A DNA stretch of 64,000 nt from Accumulibacter sp. (lineage in GTDB: Bacteria > Pseudomonadota > Gammaproteobacteria > Burkholderiales > Rhodocyclaceae). The notes under the pieces were generated by a model, which saw nothing but the letters and a program-made list of their open reading frames with translations, made no database searches and was not told where the DNA came from. The stretch is taken from assembly GCF_036625195.1 (NCBI RefSeq), contig NZ_JAZKUG010000001.1:3472001-3536000 (forward strand), in the 5' to 3' direction. Every line of letters starts with the position of its first letter. Position 1 is the stretch's first letter. The position numbers and the translations under genes were made by a program. Of the stretch, positions 8,812 through 16,312 are shown piece after piece.

Positions 8812-9311
8812 TCGTCAGCCGTCGCCAGTTCATCCGCACCGGCGTCGCCGGCAGCCTGCTGCTCGCCTTCTCCGGCTGGCTCAACGCTGCCGGCGAGCGG
8901 CGACTGAGCAGTGACGAGCGCGCGATGCTGGCGGCGATCGCCGGCGCGCTGCTCGACGGCGCGCTGCCGCCGGCTGGCGACGAGCGATCGCGGCTGGTCG
9001 CCCTCACCGTCGATGGCATCGCGCGTACGATCGCCGGCCTGTCGGTCGCCAGCCAGCGCGAAGTCGGCGAACTGTTCGGGCTGCTGGTGCTGGCGCCCGG
9101 GCGAATGGTCCTCGCCGGGGTCGGCAAGCCATGGCGCGAGGCCAGCGTCGACGACGTCAGCGCGTTCCTCGAGTCCTGGCGGACGAGCCGTCTGGCCCTG
9201 CTGCAGGGGGCCTACGCGGCGCTGCACGACCTGACTTTCGGCGCCTGGTACGCGCGTCCCGACACCTGGGAGGCGATTGCCTACCCTGGTCCACCGCGAG
9301 GCTACTTCTGA
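8808..9311 (+). CDS. Tat-exported small subunit of a GMC-type dehydrogenase (gluconate 2-dehydrogenase subunit 3-like)
   Basis: 167 aa. The N-terminus SRRQFIRTGVAGSLLLAF is a twin-arginine signal. The rest, including LSSDERAMLAAIAGALL, resembles the small subunits that accompany membrane-associated flavin dehydrogenases. Start ATG overlaps the aldehyde dehydrogenase stop (ATGA), and its own stop overlaps the GMC start, so translation is probably coupled. It may carry the FAD subunit, which has no signal of its own, through the Tat system. The assignment rests on the Tat motif, size and neighbour. Confidence 0.68.
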   Translation: MIVSRRQFIRTGVAGSLLLAFSGWLNAAGERRLSSDERAMLAAIAGALLDGALPPAGDERSRLVALTVDGIARTIAGLSVASQREVGELFGLLVLAPGRMVLAGVGKPWREASVDDVSAFLESWRTSRLALLQGAYAALHDLTFGAWYARPDTWEAIAYPGPPRGYF

Positions 9312-10918
9312 TGCAGGACCCGATCCGCGCCGGCCTGGCTGCCGGCTGGAAGCACATCGACGCCGCCACCCTCGGCAAGGGGCAGACGGTCGAGGCCGAC
9401 GTCGTCATCGTCGGCAGCGGCGCCGGTGGTGGCGTGACGGCGGACATCCTCAGCGCCAGCGGCCTGCGCGTCATCCTCGTCGAGGAGGGGCCGCTGCGCT
9501 CGTCGAGCGACTTCCGGATGCTCGAGTCCGAGGCCTATCCGGAGCTCTACCAGGATTCGGCGGCGCGCAAGACCATGGACAAGGCGATCAACATCCTGCA
9601 GGGGCGCTGCGTCGGTGGCTCGACGACGGTCAACTGGACGAGCAGCTTCCGGACGCCACCGGAAGTCTTCGCCTTCTGGCAGCGCCACTACGGCCTGCGT
9701 CAGTTGAGTGCCGAAGCGATGAGTTCGTGGTTCGCGGTGATGGAGCACAAGCTCTGGGTGCGCGCCTGGGAGACGCCACCGAACCCGAACAACAAGGTGC
9801 TCGCCGCCGGAGCGGAGAAACTCGGCATCCCGATCGGCGCCATCAAACGTAACGTCAAGGGCTGCTGGAACCTCGGCTACTGCGGTATGGGCTGCCCGAC
9901 GAATGCCAAGCAGTCGATGTTGCTGACGACCATCCCGGCGGCGCTGAACCGCGGCGCGACGCTGTACACCCGGCTGCGCGCCGAGCGCCTGCGCTTCAGC
10001 GGTGGCCGCATCAGCGCCCTCGACTGCCTGGCGCTGCGGCCCGATGGCATCCATCCCTCCGGCAAGCGGCTGCAACTGCGCGCGCGGCACTTCGTCGCCG
10101 CCGCCGGTGCCATCGGCAGCCCGGCGCTGCTGCTGCGCAGCGGCGTTCCCGATCCGCATCGGCTGCTCGGCAAGCGCACCTTCCTGCACCCTGTGATCAT
10201 CTCGTCGGCGGTGATGCCGGAGCGGGTCGACGCCTACGCCGGTGCGCCGCAGACCCTGTACTCGGACTTCTTCCTGCACCAGACGGCGATCGACGGTCCA
10301 CTCGGCTTCAAGCTGGAAACGCCGCCGCTGCATCCGGTACTGTACGCGACGACGCTGCAGGGCTTCGGCGCCGCGCACGCCGCACTGATGCGCGAGTTCA
10401 CCCGGGTCAATGTCGTCCTCGCGCTGCTGCGCGACGGCTTCCATCCCGAGAGCCAGGGCGGCCAGGTGCGGCTGGGCCGCGACGGCTTGCCGGTCCTCGA
10501 CTACCCGCTCGGCGAAGTGATCTGGGAAGCGGCCCGGCGCGCTCTGCTGGCGATGGCCGAGATTCAGTTCGCCGCCGGCGCGCGCGCGGTGACGCCGGTG
10601 CACGAGACCGCGCCCCTCTACTCGAGCTGGGCGCAGGCGAAGAAGGGGATCGCCGAGCTGCCGCTGAAGCCCCTCCTGTGCCGCGTCGTCAGCGCGCACG
10701 TCATGGGCGGCTGCGGCATGGCCGACGTGCCGCAGCGCGGCGTCGCCGACCACCGTGGCCGGCACTTCTGGCTCGGCAACCTGTCGATTCACGACGGATC
10801 GCTGTTTCCGACCAGTCTCGGCGCCAATCCGCAACTTTCGATCTATGGCCTCGTGGCACGCAACGCCAGCCTGCTCGCCGCCGAGCTGTCGGGGCGGCCG
10901 CCGCCGCTGATTCCCTGA
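9311..10918 (+). CDS. GMC-family FAD-dependent oxidoreductase (alcohol/sugar dehydrogenase)
   Basis: 535 aa from ATG 9311; a frame open further upstream is overlap with the Tat subunit. Residues 31-42 are a dinucleotide fold, VVIVGSGAGGGV. RCVGGSTTVNW follows at the flavin region. The C-terminal GMC domain has HVMGGCGMAD and HDGSLFPTSLGANPQ, the usual His/Asn active site area. NLGYCGMGCP gives several cysteines as in membrane-linked GMC dehydrogenases. It would oxidise an alcohol, probably passing electrons to quinone or cytochrome through the small subunit. Gene order suggests its product feeds the aldehyde dehydrogenase two genes upstream. Confidence 0.85.
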   Translation: MQDPIRAGLAAGWKHIDAATLGKGQTVEADVVIVGSGAGGGVTADILSASGLRVILVEEGPLRSSSDFRMLESEAYPELYQDSAARKTMDKAINILQGRCVGGSTTVNWTSSFRTPPEVFAFWQRHYGLRQLSAEAMSSWFAVMEHKLWVRAWETPPNPNNKVLAAGAEKLGIPIGAIKRNVKGCWNLGYCGMGCPTNAKQSMLLTTIPAALNRGATLYTRLRAERLRFSGGRISALDCLALRPDGIHPSGKRLQLRARHFVAAAGAIGSPALLLRSGVPDPHRLLGKRTFLHPVIISSAVMPERVDAYAGAPQTLYSDFFLHQTAIDGPLGFKLETPPLHPVLYATTLQGFGAAHAALMREFTRVNVVLALLRDGFHPESQGGQVRLGRDGLPVLDYPLGEVIWEAARRALLAMAEIQFAAGARAVTPVHETAPLYSSWAQAKKGIAELPLKPLLCRVVSAHVMGGCGMADVPQRGVADHRGRHFWLGNLSIHDGSLFPTSLGANPQLSIYGLVARNASLLAAELSGRPPPLIP

Positions 10919-10932
10919 CCCGGAGCCGTATC

Positions 10933-11856
10933 ATGCTCGCCCGTGCCCTCTGCCTGTCGCTGCTGCTCGAGGTGGCGCTCTACGTGGCCATCGCGACGCA
11001 GCTCGGCGATGCCTCGCCGGCAACCGCGGCGGTCGCCGCCGTTGCCGGGGTTCTCGCCTTGCGGGCGCTGCTCGTCGCGACGAGCTACGCCTTTGCCCTC
11101 GCCTGGCACTCGCCGGCACCGCGGCTGGGCATGGTGCGGGCGTTGCGCATGGTGCTCGCCGAATACGCCGCCTTCGTCCTCAGCTTCGTCCTCATCTTTC
11201 CCGTCGAACGCTGGTGGATGGGTGCTGACCGCCTGCCTGCCGGCACCGCCGCGGCTGGCCGGCGGCGAGACCCGGTCCTGCTGGTGCACGGCTACGGTTG
11301 TTCGCGCGCCGCCTGGTGGTGGCTGCGGCGGCGGCTCGAGGCGGCCGGTTGGAGCGTGGCGACGATCAGCCTCGAACCGGTCTACGCGAGCATCGAGCAT
11401 TACGTCGTTCCGCTGGCGCGGCGGATCGACGCCGTGCTGGCGCAGACCGGCGCCGAGCGCCTGCTGCTCGTCGGCCACAGCATGGGTGGGCTGGTGGCGC
11501 GCCGCTACCTGCAGCGCTGCGGCAGCGCGCGGGTGGCGAAGCTGGTGACGCTCGGCACGCCCCACCAGGGCAGCCAGCTCGCCTACATCGGCGCCGGCGA
11601 CAACGCGCGCCAGATGCGTCCGCACGGCGACTGGCTGCGGGCCCTTGCCAACCCGGCGTCGCTGCTCGATACTGTGGTCATCTACAGTCCGCATGACAAC
11701 TTCGTGATGCCGCAAGCCAATCTCGAGCTGCCCGGCGCGACCCATCGCGCGATCGACGGTCTCGGACACCTGGCGATGCTCTACTCGCCACGCGTCGCCA
11801 GCACGCTGCTCGCTGCACTCGCCGTGGACCCTGCGGCTGCCGGCAGCCAGCGATGA
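10933..11856 (+). CDS. alpha/beta hydrolase, lipase-like, with N-terminal membrane helices
   Basis: 307 aa from ATG 10933. Residues 1-90 hold about three hydrophobic helices. The hydrolase domain begins at DPVLLVHGYGCS (oxyanion loop, ~113-124) and has the nucleophile elbow VGHSMGGLV (Ser183), then LVTLGTPHQGSQLAY as in triacylglycerol lipases. A late His in GLGHLAML can complete the triad. It lies 14 bp after the GMC gene. Substrate unknown; a lipid or ester whose alcohol is then oxidised by the upstream enzymes is a reasonable guess. Confidence 0.82.
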   Translation: MLARALCLSLLLEVALYVAIATQLGDASPATAAVAAVAGVLALRALLVATSYAFALAWHSPAPRLGMVRALRMVLAEYAAFVLSFVLIFPVERWWMGADRLPAGTAAAGRRRDPVLLVHGYGCSRAAWWWLRRRLEAAGWSVATISLEPVYASIEHYVVPLARRIDAVLAQTGAERLLLVGHSMGGLVARRYLQRCGSARVAKLVTLGTPHQGSQLAYIGAGDNARQMRPHGDWLRALANPASLLDTVVIYSPHDNFVMPQANLELPGATHRAIDGLGHLAMLYSPRVASTLLAALAVDPAAAGSQR

Positions 11857-12650
11857 ACGCCCGCCTGCTGCTCGCTGGCTGCTGTCTGCCGTTTGCGCTG
11901 CCGGCGGCGCTGGTCGCCGACGAGGTGTTCGTGACCCGCGGCGCCAACGGGCCGGTATTTTCCGACAGACCACAGCCTGGCGCCCGGCCGGTGACCCTGC
12001 CACCGCCCAACGTGGTCGAACCCGTGCCGGTCAGCCGAGCGCCGGCGCCGGCCAGCGCCACGCCCGGCGAAGCAGCCGGCAAGCGCGAAGCGGCGGCCGC
12101 GAGCTACCGCCGCCTGGCGATCACCTTTCCCGAGGATGGCGGCGCCGTCGTCGCCAATACTGTGCTGTTCGAGGTCCGCCTGGCGGTCGAACCGCGCCTG
12201 CAGCTTGGCGAAGGGCACGCCTTCGTCGTCGCGATCAACGGGCGGCAGGTCGAACAGCGCTTCACCGCCAGCGAGTTCATGATTCCGCCTGAGTTCTGGG
12301 GTGACACGCTGCCACCACCCAACCAGTTCCATCAGCTCGACGCGGCGATCGTCGACCCCTCCGGGCGGGTTCTGCTGCGCGCGCGGCCGGTGAGCTTCCA
12401 GCTGCGGCATGCGTCCATCGCGCCGCGGCGGCCATGGCAGCGGCCGCAGCCGCCAGTCGAAGTGAAGCCGCGGCCACCGGCGGGGCTGCAGCCGTCGCCG
12501 CCGCTGCCATCGCCGCTGGTGCATCCCGGCCTGCCGCCGCCGATGCCCTCGGCGCCACCACTCGCGACCAGGCCGGCGCCGCCGCCATCGGCGGTGGTGG
12601 ATCCCGGCCTGCCGCCGCCGATGCCGCAAACCGGCTGGCCGTCACGATGA
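11853..12650 (+). CDS. secreted proline-rich protein, DUF4124-like N-terminus
   Basis: 265 aa. Signal peptide about 1-22 (LLLAGCCLPFALPAALVA), then VFVTRGANGPVFSDRPQPGA, close to the short DUF4124 pattern of exported proteobacterial proteins. The middle (~85-180) looks like a beta domain, and the last ~90 residues are Pro/Ala-rich low complexity. The start overlaps the hydrolase stop by 4 bp. No function is known. Confidence 0.65.
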   Translation: MNARLLLAGCCLPFALPAALVADEVFVTRGANGPVFSDRPQPGARPVTLPPPNVVEPVPVSRAPAPASATPGEAAGKREAAAASYRRLAITFPEDGGAVVANTVLFEVRLAVEPRLQLGEGHAFVVAINGRQVEQRFTASEFMIPPEFWGDTLPPPNQFHQLDAAIVDPSGRVLLRARPVSFQLRHASIAPRRPWQRPQPPVEVKPRPPAGLQPSPPLPSPLVHPGLPPPMPSAPPLATRPAPPPSAVVDPGLPPPMPQTGWPSR

Positions 12651-12913
12651 CGTCCGGCGACGACGCGGCGCGCCGCAACTGCACGCGCGCCATCCGGGCG
12701 GCCCTCACCGGCGACTGGGAGCAGGCGCACGTCATCGTCCAGGATCTGGACGACCCGCTGGCGTGCTGGATCCATGCGATCCTGCACAAGATCGAGGGCG
12801 ATGCCTGGAACAGCCGCTATTGGTACGAGCGCAGCCGCGGCCACCAATACCAGGACCACGCCGACGCCCGCAGCGAACTCCTCGCCGCGCTGGCCGAGGC
12901 CGACAGGGAATAG
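12647..12913 (+). CDS. small conserved soluble protein, function unknown
   Basis: 88 aa from ATG 12647, which overlaps the previous TGA (ATGA). The frame is open upstream but there reads as Ala-rich antiframe of the proline-rich gene. The protein is acidic and helical, with ALTGDWEQAH, WIHAILHKIEGD and RYWYERSRG, resembling small proteins with one TPR-like helical hairpin. It is translationally coupled to its neighbours. Confidence 0.6.
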   Translation: MTSGDDAARRNCTRAIRAALTGDWEQAHVIVQDLDDPLACWIHAILHKIEGDAWNSRYWYERSRGHQYQDHADARSELLAALAEADRE

Positions 12914-12920
12914 TCAACCG

Positions 12921-13598
12921 ATGGGACCACAAACACGCTTCATCACCTCCGAGATCTGCCAGGTCGGCGGTCCCGGGCAGACCGACCAGAGCGACGCGGC
13001 GATCTATCTCGTCCACTTCGCCGACACCGCCGTACTGATCGACGCCGGCAGCGGGCGCGCCGGCGAGCGCGTGCTGATGAACATCGAGGCCGCCGGCGTA
13101 CAGCCGGAGCAGGTCGAGGCGCTGCTGCTGACGCACTGCCACTATGACCACAGCGGCGGCGCGTCCGAGTTCCGCCGGCGGTTCGGCTGGCAGGTGGCGA
13201 TTCATGAGCTCGAGGCCGCCTGGCTCGAAGCCGGCGACAGCCAGGTCAGCGCCGCCTGCTGGTATGGCGACCACCTGACTCCGTGCCCGGTCGACCGCCG
13301 CCTCGCCGGCGGCGACCGCATCCTCCTCGCCGGCCGCCCGCTCGAGGTGGTCCATATCCCCGGCCACTCGCCCGGATCGGTCGCTTTCGTCGTCGACTCG
13401 GACGATCGCCGCGTCGTCTTCGCGCAGGACGTGCACGGGCCGATCCACGCCGCGCTGCGCTCCAGCGTCAGGGACTACCGGGCATCGCTGCGCAAGCTGC
13501 TGGCGCTCGAAGCCGACATCCTCTGCGAGGGCCACTATGGCATCTTCGTCGGCAAGGCGAAAGTCGCCAGCTTCATCGAGCGCTTCATCGATGGCTGA
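12921..13598 (+). CDS. metallo-beta-lactamase fold hydrolase
   Basis: 225 aa from ATG 12921, 7 bp after the preceding stop. The metal motif THCHYDHSGG gives H72, H74, D76 and H77. VHIPGHSPGS and VFAQDVHGP supply the further His/Asp ligands, and LCEGHYGIF the last His. The family includes glyoxalase II, lactonases and thioesterases; this single-domain form cannot be assigned further. Confidence 0.82.
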   Translation: MGPQTRFITSEICQVGGPGQTDQSDAAIYLVHFADTAVLIDAGSGRAGERVLMNIEAAGVQPEQVEALLLTHCHYDHSGGASEFRRRFGWQVAIHELEAAWLEAGDSQVSAACWYGDHLTPCPVDRRLAGGDRILLAGRPLEVVHIPGHSPGSVAFVVDSDDRRVVFAQDVHGPIHAALRSSVRDYRASLRKLLALEADILCEGHYGIFVGKAKVASFIERFIDG

Positions 13599-13604
13599 GC
13601 GAGC

Positions 13605-14621
13605 GTGACGCGCAACCGGCAGGTCCTCCTCGTTGCGCGCCCGCGCGGTGCAGCCGCAGCGGACAACTTCCGGCTCGTCGAGACCGAGATACCCGCGCTC
13701 GCCGACAGACAGGTGCTGGTGCGCCACCATTACCTCAGCCTCGACCCCTACATGCGCGGCCGCATGAACGGCGGCGAGAGCTACGCCGAGCCGCAGGCGC
13801 TCGGCGAGGTGATGATCGGCGGCACCGTCGGCGAGATCGTCGCCTCGCGCAGCAACCGCTACCGCGTCGGCGACCAGGTCGTCGGCATGGGCGGCTGGCA
13901 GGAATACCAGATCGTCGATGGCGAGTGCGCCGGCGCGCTGCGCCGGGTCGACGGTACGGCAATCCCGCTCTCGGCCCACCTCGGCGCCGTCGGCATGCCG
14001 GGCGTCACCGCCTGGTACGGGCTGTTGCAACTGATCGCGCCGCAGAGCGGCGAGACGATCGTCGTCTCGGCCGCCAGCGGTGCCGTCGGCAGCGTCGTCG
14101 GCCAACTCGCCAGGCTGCGCGGCTGCCGCGTCGTCGGCATCGCCGGCGGGCCGGAGAAATGCCGCGCCGTGGTCGAGGAGTTCGGCTTCGACGCCTGCAT
14201 CGACCACCGCCTGCATGGCGACACCCGCTCGCTCGCCGATGCCCTCGCCGCCGCCTGCCCGGACGGCGTCGACGGCCACTTCGAGAACGTCGGCGGCAGA
14301 ATCCTCGACGCCGTCCTGCGGCGCTGCAACCCCTTCGCCCGCATCGCCATCTGCGGCCTGATCGCCGGCTACGATGGCCAGGCGATACCGCTTCGCGAAC
14401 CGCAACTGATCCTGCTGCGGCGGCTGAAACTGCAGGGTTTCATCGTCAGCGAGCACCTCGACTTCTGGCCACCGGCGCTGCGCGAACTCGGCGAACTCGT
14501 CGCCAGCGGACGGTTGCGCCATCGTGAGAGCATCGTGCACGGAATCGAGAACGCGCCGGCGGCATTCATCGGCCTGCTGCACGGGCAGAACTTCGGCAAG
14601 CAGCTGGTGCGGCTGAGCTGA
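13605..14621 (+). CDS. NADP-dependent oxidoreductase, MDR family (YncB / prostaglandin reductase-like)
   Basis: 338 aa with a GTG start 6 bp after the previous stop. It has the zinc-free medium-chain reductase pattern: SLDPYMRGRMN near the N-terminus, GMPGVTAWYGL at the domain junction, then VVSAASGAVGSVVGQLA for NADP binding and a VGGRILDAVL segment. Family members reduce alpha,beta-unsaturated ketones or aldehydes in the cytoplasm. It is the last gene of the plus-strand run that starts at 7393. Confidence 0.83.
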   Translation: MTRNRQVLLVARPRGAAAADNFRLVETEIPALADRQVLVRHHYLSLDPYMRGRMNGGESYAEPQALGEVMIGGTVGEIVASRSNRYRVGDQVVGMGGWQEYQIVDGECAGALRRVDGTAIPLSAHLGAVGMPGVTAWYGLLQLIAPQSGETIVVSAASGAVGSVVGQLARLRGCRVVGIAGGPEKCRAVVEEFGFDACIDHRLHGDTRSLADALAAACPDGVDGHFENVGGRILDAVLRRCNPFARIAICGLIAGYDGQAIPLREPQLILLRRLKLQGFIVSEHLDFWPPALRELGELVASGRLRHRESIVHGIENAPAAFIGLLHGQNFGKQLVRLS

Positions 14622-14747
14622 TTCCGGGGCCACAATTGACCTCTTCGTCGTCGTTCCACACCGCAGCCGAGCTTTGCTGAGTGGCGGTCCCGCCGCTGGA
14701 CCTGGTGTGCCTGTTTTCGTACGCTTTGCGGAGATGAGGAGCCACAC

Positions 14748-14954
14748 ATGACCATCCTGACCGCCCGCGAAGCGCGTGCGAATCTGTATCGCCTGATCGA
14801 TCAAACCTCGGAGTCACATCAGCCGATCTTCATTTCGGGCAGGAGAACCAGCGCCGTGCTGGTTTCTGCAGAGGATTGGCAGGCGATTCATGAAACACTG
14901 TTCCTGCTTTCCGTTCCCGGACTCCGCGACTCGATGTGGACGCACTACGAATAG
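14748..14954 (+). CDS. YefM/Phd-family antitoxin without an adjacent toxin
   Basis: 68 aa. MTILTAREARANLYRLID, HQPIFISGRRTSAVLVSAE and DWQAIHETLFLLS are the standard YefM DNA-binding pattern. YefM normally overlaps a YoeB toxin gene, but the sequence after 14954 encodes no YoeB-like frame and instead meets a decayed hydrolase fragment. The gene is therefore an orphan, either a module that lost its toxin or one acting on a partner elsewhere. A GGAG lies upstream (GATGAGGAGCC). Confidence 0.75.
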   Translation: MTILTAREARANLYRLIDQTSESHQPIFISGRRTSAVLVSAEDWQAIHETLFLLSVPGLRDSMWTHYE

Positions 14955-15057
14955 CGCCGGCCAGCGAAGCAGGGGGCATCGTTCGCCGGCACGATCGGCG
15001 AACCGCGCATGGCAGGAAGAGGGCGGCGATCGGCCTCGGCTCTTCGCGCCTGCTTCG

Positions 15058-15235
15058 GACACCCGGTCACGTTGCGAAGCATAGGAGATGTAGTTCGCGC
15101 CGGCATCGCGGATGCGCGGAAACTGCTGCCGGAAGAGATCGACGTAGACATGGGCGGCGACGAACAGCTGAAGAGCACGATGCGGCCGCGAAAGTGGAGA
15201 TCGAAAGCCAATTGTGCCGCACGCAGCGCGGTGAC
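15058..15235 (-). pseudogene. decayed fragment of the DUF900-type alpha/beta hydrolase found intact at 16313-17647
   Basis: The minus strand reads AHVYVDLFRQQFPRIRDAG and SYASQRDR in one frame and FDLHFRGRIVLFS in another, matching two separated parts of the intact hydrolase. Positions 15058-15170 correspond to about 16570-16680 and 15165-15235 to about 16885-16955. Roughly 200 bp between them is missing, and the join lies in a shared CAGC. Most other bases match. Frame is lost, so no product is expected. Confidence 0.8.
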
Positions 15236-15460
15236 CGGCGCCGTGGATGATCACGAGTGCGGCAAGCCGCGAATCCACGGCCAGGCGCGCGACATCCTGC
15301 CGCTTGTACCGCGCCAGCCGTGTCCGCGGGATCGACCTTCCCGCGGGCTCGAGTCTGTCGAAGAAATTTACAGGCTGGTGCCGAACGGTGGCTCGGTCGT
15401 GCCACGAAAGCGATCGCACAATTCAATTGCAACAAGCACTTGAATTCGTTTTTCAGCTGC

Positions 15461-15476
15461 TGGCACGGAACATGCT
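15461..15476 (+). promoter_or_regulatory. RpoN (sigma-54) -24/-12 promoter for the PEP-CTERM gene
   Basis: TGGCACGGAACATGCT keeps the GG and GC exactly 10 bases apart and matches TGGCAC-N5-TTGCW at all but one core position. It lies ~60 bp upstream of the coding start. RpoN control of PEP-CTERM genes, with the PrsK/PrsR sensor-regulator pair, is known for exosortase systems; prsK/prsR are not in this window. Confidence 0.72.
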
Positions 15477-15534
15477 AGGGTTGTTGTGCCGCAATCCAGA
15501 CGCGATTGCCCAACCAACTACCATGGAGAAGAAA

Positions 15535-16092
15535 ATGATGTCCTTCCGCAAAACCATCCTGGCCGCCGCGCTGCTTACCGTCGCCGGAGCGGCGACCGCG
15601 GCGAGTGTAACCGTCCAGTTCCCGACGAGTTCGGCAACGGTCGTGGCCTCGGTTGGCTCCCTGTCCCCGACCGAGGTCGGCTGGTTCTGGTCTGCTGCAC
15701 GCGGCGACCTCGTCTCGGAGAACTACCCCGGCACGGGCCTGTTCAACCCGAGCTCGCTGTCGATGGATCTCAACGTGACGCGGAATGTACTGTCGTCCGG
15801 GCAGTCGGTAGTCTGGGACGTGCTGGTCAACAGTGTCGACGTCGGCGACTGGATCTGGTCTTCTGCCGATGGCACGGGCCTGACCAACATCGCGCTGGCA
15901 TTCGCTCCGATCGCGGGCGAATTCAACTCGCTCGCGCTGGTCGTCAAGAACGAGGTTCCCGGCGGCGCGGGATCAATCGCACTCGGCCTGGACACGAGGA
16001 CGACCGTATCGAACGAGGTCCCGGAGCCCGGCACCATGCTCCTGCTGGGCCTGACGATGGCCGGTCTTGCCGCCAGCCGTCGCCGCCAGTAA
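15535..16092 (+). CDS. PEP-CTERM sorting domain protein
   Basis: 185 aa from ATG 15535, placed 4 bp after GGAGAA; ATG 15523 and 15538 are alternatives. The signal peptide ends near GAATAA (residue 23). The body is a Ser/Thr/Val-rich beta-type domain without cysteine. The C-terminus is VPEPGTMLLLGLTMAGLAASRRRQ in pattern: PEP motif, hydrophobic helix, Arg tail. It should be cut by an exosortase and released to the matrix. An RpoN promoter precedes it and a strong terminator follows, so it is a single-gene unit. It lies between a decayed copy and the intact copy of the hydrolase gene. Confidence 0.85.
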   Translation: MMSFRKTILAAALLTVAGAATAASVTVQFPTSSATVVASVGSLSPTEVGWFWSAARGDLVSENYPGTGLFNPSSLSMDLNVTRNVLSSGQSVVWDVLVNSVDVGDWIWSSADGTGLTNIALAFAPIAGEFNSLALVVKNEVPGGAGSIALGLDTRTTVSNEVPEPGTMLLLGLTMAGLAASRRRQ

Positions 16093-16118
16093 GCGTGCTT
16101 CTGCGTCGCGATTGAGCA

Positions 16119-16153
16119 GGCCGGGTCGGCTTCCGACCCGGCCGCTTTCGTTT
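16119..16153 (+). terminator. intrinsic terminator of the PEP-CTERM gene
   Basis: GGCCGGGTCG (16119-16128) pairs perfectly with CGACCCGGCC (16134-16143) around a 5-nt loop, followed by GCTTTCGTTT. It begins 27 bp after the stop codon. Confidence 0.85.
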
Positions 16154-16312
16154 GCGGCGTCCGTCCACCGCGAATGGCCTTCGCCGATGCGGCATGGACA
16201 GAGCCCGGAATGAGGAATGGGCAGGAGGCTGCCCGACTGGCAGCTGAGCCTGCAGGCGGCGACCGCCGTCGACGCGCAGGAGGCTGCGGCGGACGACCTG
16301 ATGACGCCGGCT

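Noticed and set aside
15236..15420. Possible further gene remnant between the hydrolase fragment and the PEP-CTERM promoter
   Set aside because: Minus-strand reading (RLARYKRQDVARLAVDS) does not align with the intact hydrolase or any family I recognise.
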